Of a stretch of DNA of 9,121 bases, positions 6,620 to 9,121 are shown piece by piece. How positions within the stretch are numbered: position 1 is the first letter of the stretch; each line of letters starts with the position of its first letter. The position numbers and the translations under genes were made by a program. Below the pieces are notes generated by a model that did not search any database, had not been told where the DNA came from, and saw only the letters and a list, made by a program, of their open reading frames with translations. This DNA is from Lachnoclostridium sp. UBA1781 (lineage in GTDB: Bacteria > Bacillota > Clostridia > Lachnospirales > Lachnospiraceae): contig DCGJ01000058.1 in NCBI GenBank assembly GCA_002315495.1, positions 1-9,121 on the forward strand, read 5' to 3'.

Positions 6620-8407
6620 TTACAGCTCATAATCAGCGAAAATGTACTTGTCCCAACAAGGGTACTTCGCTGAATCTCCGCTCATCTCAAAATGCCACCA
6701 CTCCTGCTTTCCACGAAGCGGAATCAGGTCCGTTCCGGTGGTCATAATCGTATTCAACAGGTTTGCATCATCGGTATTAAATGCCATGTTGCATCGATAA
6801 TCCAACGTATGCATCTTGGTCTGCATCCGAATCTCTTCTCCGAGCTGGTCCACATTTTCATAGCCCATAATCGTAAGGTCTAAGGCAATTCCCTTGTTAT
6901 GGCGGGAATTTACCGCAATATAGTTACCTTCCGAGTAGTTGGAGGAAGTGAAGAATCCGTTTGCAAAGGTATGACCATTCTTGGAGGTGGTCAGATATTT
7001 GTTCCCGGAAACCGCACTGTTAACCGCTTTCGAGGTCGAATTCGGGCGGTAGCTCTCATAAATGAGAAGACAGGTACCGTTTGCCAGGGCATTTCTCTGA
7101 CACGTAATCAGTTCTAACGCCAGGTCCCACACAGCCGGCATCTGGTCCTTCGAACCGTAATTCGGAAGTTTCTTTCCGGTAATGCCCGCAATTACATTGT
7201 AACCGCCGACACGAACGGAAGCCGCATTATCCTGCGCAAGAAGCGGGTCGTAACGGGTTGCTTCCGCCGAGGAAGAATCCACCATCAAAGCATTACCTCC
7301 GGCCGTAAAGATCGAAGAATATGCATTCGTTCGGTTATAATGGATACTATATTTGTTATCCCGTGGGAACAGATCCTGCAGGTCGATTAACATCGTACTG
7401 GCCATAACCCAACCGCTAACCTTCTTGTCGCCAATCGTTCCCTCGACATGGATACTCCAGTCATTCTGGGAGATTCGAACGGCATAAGAGCCATCCTCCG
7501 ACTTGCTAATCGTCATCGCCGTTCCACCGGAAAGATTGGACACGGTATTGCCCGAGCGCTTGGAATCCTCGTAAATAGCGGTATTAAACTGTGCCCAGAC
7601 CTTTGCACCGAGGCAGCCATTTGCATCAGACATCAAAACACCCTTCTTGCTGCCGGACACCTCTAAGGTCGCATACAGATTCAAAAACGGATCCACGGAA
7701 GCATCGCCACCGGTCTTTGCCGTTACTTTATCCGCGGTAACCGTATTTTGCTCTCCTTCTGTTGCCGCAACGGAGATATCATAGTTGGAATCGTTCGACA
7801 ATCCGCCAAGAGTAATGGATGTAGTCGTAGCCTCCGCCAGCTCCCACTTGCTGGTACCGTCCTTGCGATAACGAATCTGGTAAGTTTCTCCCGGATTACT
7901 CTCATTCCAACTGAGGGAAATGGAGGAAATGGTCGTCTTATCCACCGTTACATAAATAGGAACAACGTCCTTCTTCTTACCGTAAATGGTCACCACATCG
8001 CAGTAATTACCATACGAACCGGATCTGGAATAACCACGCACGCGTACCTCATAATTCGTCTCCGGGCTAACCTCAAACGAATATTCCGTCGATGCAGAAA
8101 GCATTACGGTCCACGCTTCGGTGCCACTGGCACGATAGCAGACCTCATATCCCTTTGCTGCCTCCAACGCATCGAAAATAACCGTCATGGACGTTTCATC
8201 CACGCCGCCTGCAGACAAGCCGGACACGATTCCCATCGATTCATCAATGACAATCCCAACGGTCGGTGTTGGTGTATCCGGAACACCGATAATATCAATC
8301 ACTTTTGTGGACACCTTTCCAAAGATGAAAATGATGCCGATAATCAGCAATTCCAGAGCCACCACGCCCCACAATGCCGAAATGATACTTTTCCCTTTTC
8401 TACTCAT
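6620..8407 (-). CDS. Membrane-anchored FN3-FN3-SH3b-M15 (VanX/VanY-like) zinc D-Ala-D-Ala peptidase
   Basis: 595 residues from the ATG at 8407. One membrane segment (about 9-29) follows a basic head, so the rest faces outside. Two fibronectin type III-like domains (about 64-144 and 150-232) are followed by an SH3b-like domain (about 268-343, ending GWVMAS) and an M15 peptidase domain (about 393-595). The M15 signature is complete: SYRP with R454, SRHNKGIALD with zinc ligands H503 and D510, and EWWHF with E569 (catalytic base) and H572 (zinc ligand). Known relatives cut D-Ala-D-Ala dipeptide or the terminal D-Ala of muropeptides; the fixed surface position favours peptidoglycan trimming over cytoplasmic VanX-type dipeptide hydrolysis. 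No vanH/vanA-type ligase gene is visible, so a role in glycopeptide resistance is not supported. GAGGA eight bases upstream chooses this ATG over the in-frame TTG at 8413. Confidence 0.92.
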   Translation of the reverse strand: MSRKGKSIISALWGVVALELLIIGIIFIFGKVSTKVIDIIGVPDTPTPTVGIVIDESMGIVSGLSAGGVDETSMTVIFDALEAAKGYEVCYRASGTEAWTVMLSASTEYSFEVSPETNYEVRVRGYSRSGSYGNYCDVVTIYGKKKDVVPIYVTVDKTTISSISLSWNESNPGETYQIRYRKDGTSKWELAEATTTSITLGGLSNDSNYDISVAATEGEQNTVTADKVTAKTGGDASVDPFLNLYATLEVSGSKKGVLMSDANGCLGAKVWAQFNTAIYEDSKRSGNTVSNLSGGTAMTISKSEDGSYAVRISQNDWSIHVEGTIGDKKVSGWVMASTMLIDLQDLFPRDNKYSIHYNRTNAYSSIFTAGGNALMVDSSSAEATRYDPLLAQDNAASVRVGGYNVIAGITGKKLPNYGSKDQMPAVWDLALELITCQRNALANGTCLLIYESYRPNSTSKAVNSAVSGNKYLTTSKNGHTFANGFFTSSNYSEGNYIAVNSRHNKGIALDLTIMGYENVDQLGEEIRMQTKMHTLDYRCNMAFNTDDANLLNTIMTTGTDLIPLRGKQEWWHFEMSGDSAKYPCWDKYIFADYEL

Positions 8408-8415
8408 AATCAAAA

Positions 8416-8420
8416 TCCTC
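8416..8420 (-). promoter_or_regulatory. Ribosome binding site of the M15 peptidase gene, abutting a hairpin
   Basis: GAGGA on the minus strand lies eight bases before the ATG at 8407, and only two bases before the rival TTG at 8413, so the ATG is preferred. The base next to it begins the 3' arm of the small hairpin at 8421-8434, a position where RNA structure could affect ribosome access. Confidence 0.7.
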
Positions 8421-8434
8421 GGAAGTACTCTTCC
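8421..8434 (-). other. Small inverted repeat next to the ribosome binding site
   Basis: GGAAG (minus strand) pairs with CTTCC across a four-base AGTA loop, a perfect 5-base-pair stem between the stop of the Thr/Pro-rich gene and the ribosome site of the peptidase gene. A stem this short could be chance; its location against the GAGGA site is the reason to list it. Confidence 0.4.
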
Positions 8435-8444
8435 CGCGCTAACC

Positions 8445-8461
8445 TGTGGGGTTACCCCACA
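8445..8461 (-). other. GC-rich hairpin whose loop is the stop codon
   Basis: On the minus strand TGTGGGG, then TAA, then CCCCACA form a perfect 7-base-pair inverted repeat whose three-base loop is exactly the TAA stop of the Thr/Pro-rich protein gene (8454-8452). The 5' arm encodes the last two residues (Val-Gly). No U-tract follows, so full termination is unlikely; a partial block to exonucleases or uneven expression of the operon is possible. Confidence 0.6.
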
Positions 8462-9121
8462 CTATTATCAACCAGCTCAATTTCTGTCACGATTCCACCC
8501 TGAACATAGAAAATCAAGGTGAATCGTCCATCCTTGTAAGCTCTACGCATACCACCCGACTCGCTCGGATCTCCGTATGCCGCAACCAAATCATCTTCAC
8601 CGGATGTTCCGATGATAATTCCCTTTGCATTTTTAAAACCTGTCTTTGTTATATCGACGTCATAGATTAACTGTTGTCCGTCCTTTGACAGAGTGCAGAC
8701 AGTCACACCATCGTAGTAGTAGTTGATGTCATAGCCGTCATCGAGACACGCCTGTCCTTCCTGTTGATCCAATAGGGTTCCGGCCGCATTTACATTCGAC
8801 GTGAAATCATCTCCCGGCTTCACTGTAACACTGCCCAGACTCACCTTGCAATCGGAGGCGGAATAGCTGCCTTTTGCCTGCGCCGGAGTCGGGGTATTGG
8901 TTGGTGTCGGGGATGGTGTATTCGTCGGGGTTGGTGTCGCAGTCGTTTGCTCCGGGGTTGGTGTCGCAGTCATATCTGCCGCCGGAGTCATCGTCGGAGT
9001 GACCGTAATCTCAACTGCATCCGTCGGTGTTACTTCCGGGGTTCCGGTGACTTCTGCAGGTGTAACAGATACCTCTGGGGCATCGGTTTCCGCCCCGGTA
9101 TCCACGCCCGTCTCTGTATCA
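8452..9121 (-). CDS. Thr/Pro-rich surface protein, 5' end outside the window; function unknown
   Basis: 222 codons are visible and the reading frame stays open to the right edge with no well-placed start (the first GTG, at 9105, has no ribosome site), so the N-terminus lies beyond the window. Visible residues 1 to about 80 are a low-complexity Thr/Pro/Glu/Ala linker with TPTP runs, the kind that spans the cell wall. Residues from about 84 to the end form a compact domain of about 140 residues whose last part, around DDLVAAYGDPSES and RFTLIFYVQGG, resembles the small SmpA/BamE-like or lipoprotein domains that follow the pattern of helix, YGxP, then paired strands. That resemblance is weak and by eye only. 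The gene leads into the peptidase gene with a 44-base gap, so it is probably an early gene of the same operon. I do not recognise a named family. Confidence 0.8.
   Translation of the reverse strand, partial: DTETGVDTGAETDAPEVSVTPAEVTGTPEVTPTDAVEITVTPTMTPAADMTATPTPEQTTATPTPTNTPSPTPTNTPTPAQAKGSYSASDCKVSLGSVTVKPGDDFTSNVNAAGTLLDQQEGQACLDDGYDINYYYDGVTVCTLSKDGQQLIYDVDITKTGFKNAKGIIIGTSGEDDLVAAYGDPSESGGMRRAYKDGRFTLIFYVQGGIVTEIELVDNSVG
8926..8971 (-). repeat. 27-base in-frame direct repeats in the Thr/Pro linker
   Basis: A 19-base stretch encoding TATPTP occurs identically at 8926-8944 and 8953-8971, a period of 27 bases or nine codons. The adjoining units TATPTPEQT, TATPTPTNT and PSPTPTNTP show the same nine-residue period. 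Gain or loss of a unit by slippage would keep the frame and change only linker length. Confidence 0.7.

Noticed and set aside
6620..8407. Vancomycin resistance gene (vanX) interpretation
   Set aside because: The M15 domain is on a membrane-anchored multidomain surface protein, and no VanH dehydrogenase, VanA-type ligase or VanRS regulators are visible.
8445..8461. Intrinsic terminator at the end of the Thr/Pro-rich gene
   Set aside because: The stem is GC-rich, but no U-tract follows and the next gene starts 38 bases beyond it with a good ribosome site.

Overview
The window reads as a Gram-positive, low-to-mid-GC Bacillota chromosome, most likely a Clostridia/Lachnospiraceae-type anaerobe. 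This is an inference from the gene content: choline-binding-like repeats joined to a transglutaminase, FN3/SH3b/M15 surface proteins, an MBOAT/AlgX-type pair, strong AGGAG-type ribosome sites and a SigA-type promoter. All six genes lie on the minus strand, so transcription runs from high to low coordinates. There is no tRNA, rRNA, CRISPR array, insertion sequence or gene-free stretch over 300 bases.

Reading in the direction of transcription: (1) 9121-8452 is the 3' part of a Thr/Pro-rich surface protein with a small C-terminal domain. (2) 8407-6620 is a membrane-anchored FN3-FN3-SH3b-M15 (VanX/VanY-like) zinc peptidase. (3) 6522-4255 is a membrane-anchored protein with about 24 cell-wall-binding repeats and a transglutaminase-like domain that keeps its Cys-His-Asp triad. 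(4) 4229-2820 is an MBOAT (AlgI/DltB/PatA-like) membrane acyltransferase. (5) 2809-1388 is an AlgX/AlgJ/DHHW-type SGNH-fold protein, its translation apparently coupled to the MBOAT gene. These five genes are closely spaced (10 to 97 bases) and look like one operon whose promoter lies beyond the right edge. (6) 1267-1 is an acyl-CoA synthetase, cut by the left edge, with its own promoter.

The five-gene set suggests an envelope-modification locus. The MBOAT would move acyl (probably acetyl) groups across the membrane and the AlgX-like partner would transfer them to an extracellular glycan. The peptidase would trim peptidoglycan D-Ala ends, and the repeat protein would bind the wall polymer and display a transglutaminase-fold enzyme. 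The individual families are well supported; the shared substrate and purpose are inference.

The most unusual non-coding feature is at 1285-1382. The promoter of the acyl-CoA synthetase gene overlaps a long hairpin with a U-tract, arranged so that read-through RNA from the upstream operon forms the complete terminator while RNA starting at the internal promoter lacks the base of the stem. Hairpins also sit at the stop codons of genes 1 and 2 of the operon.
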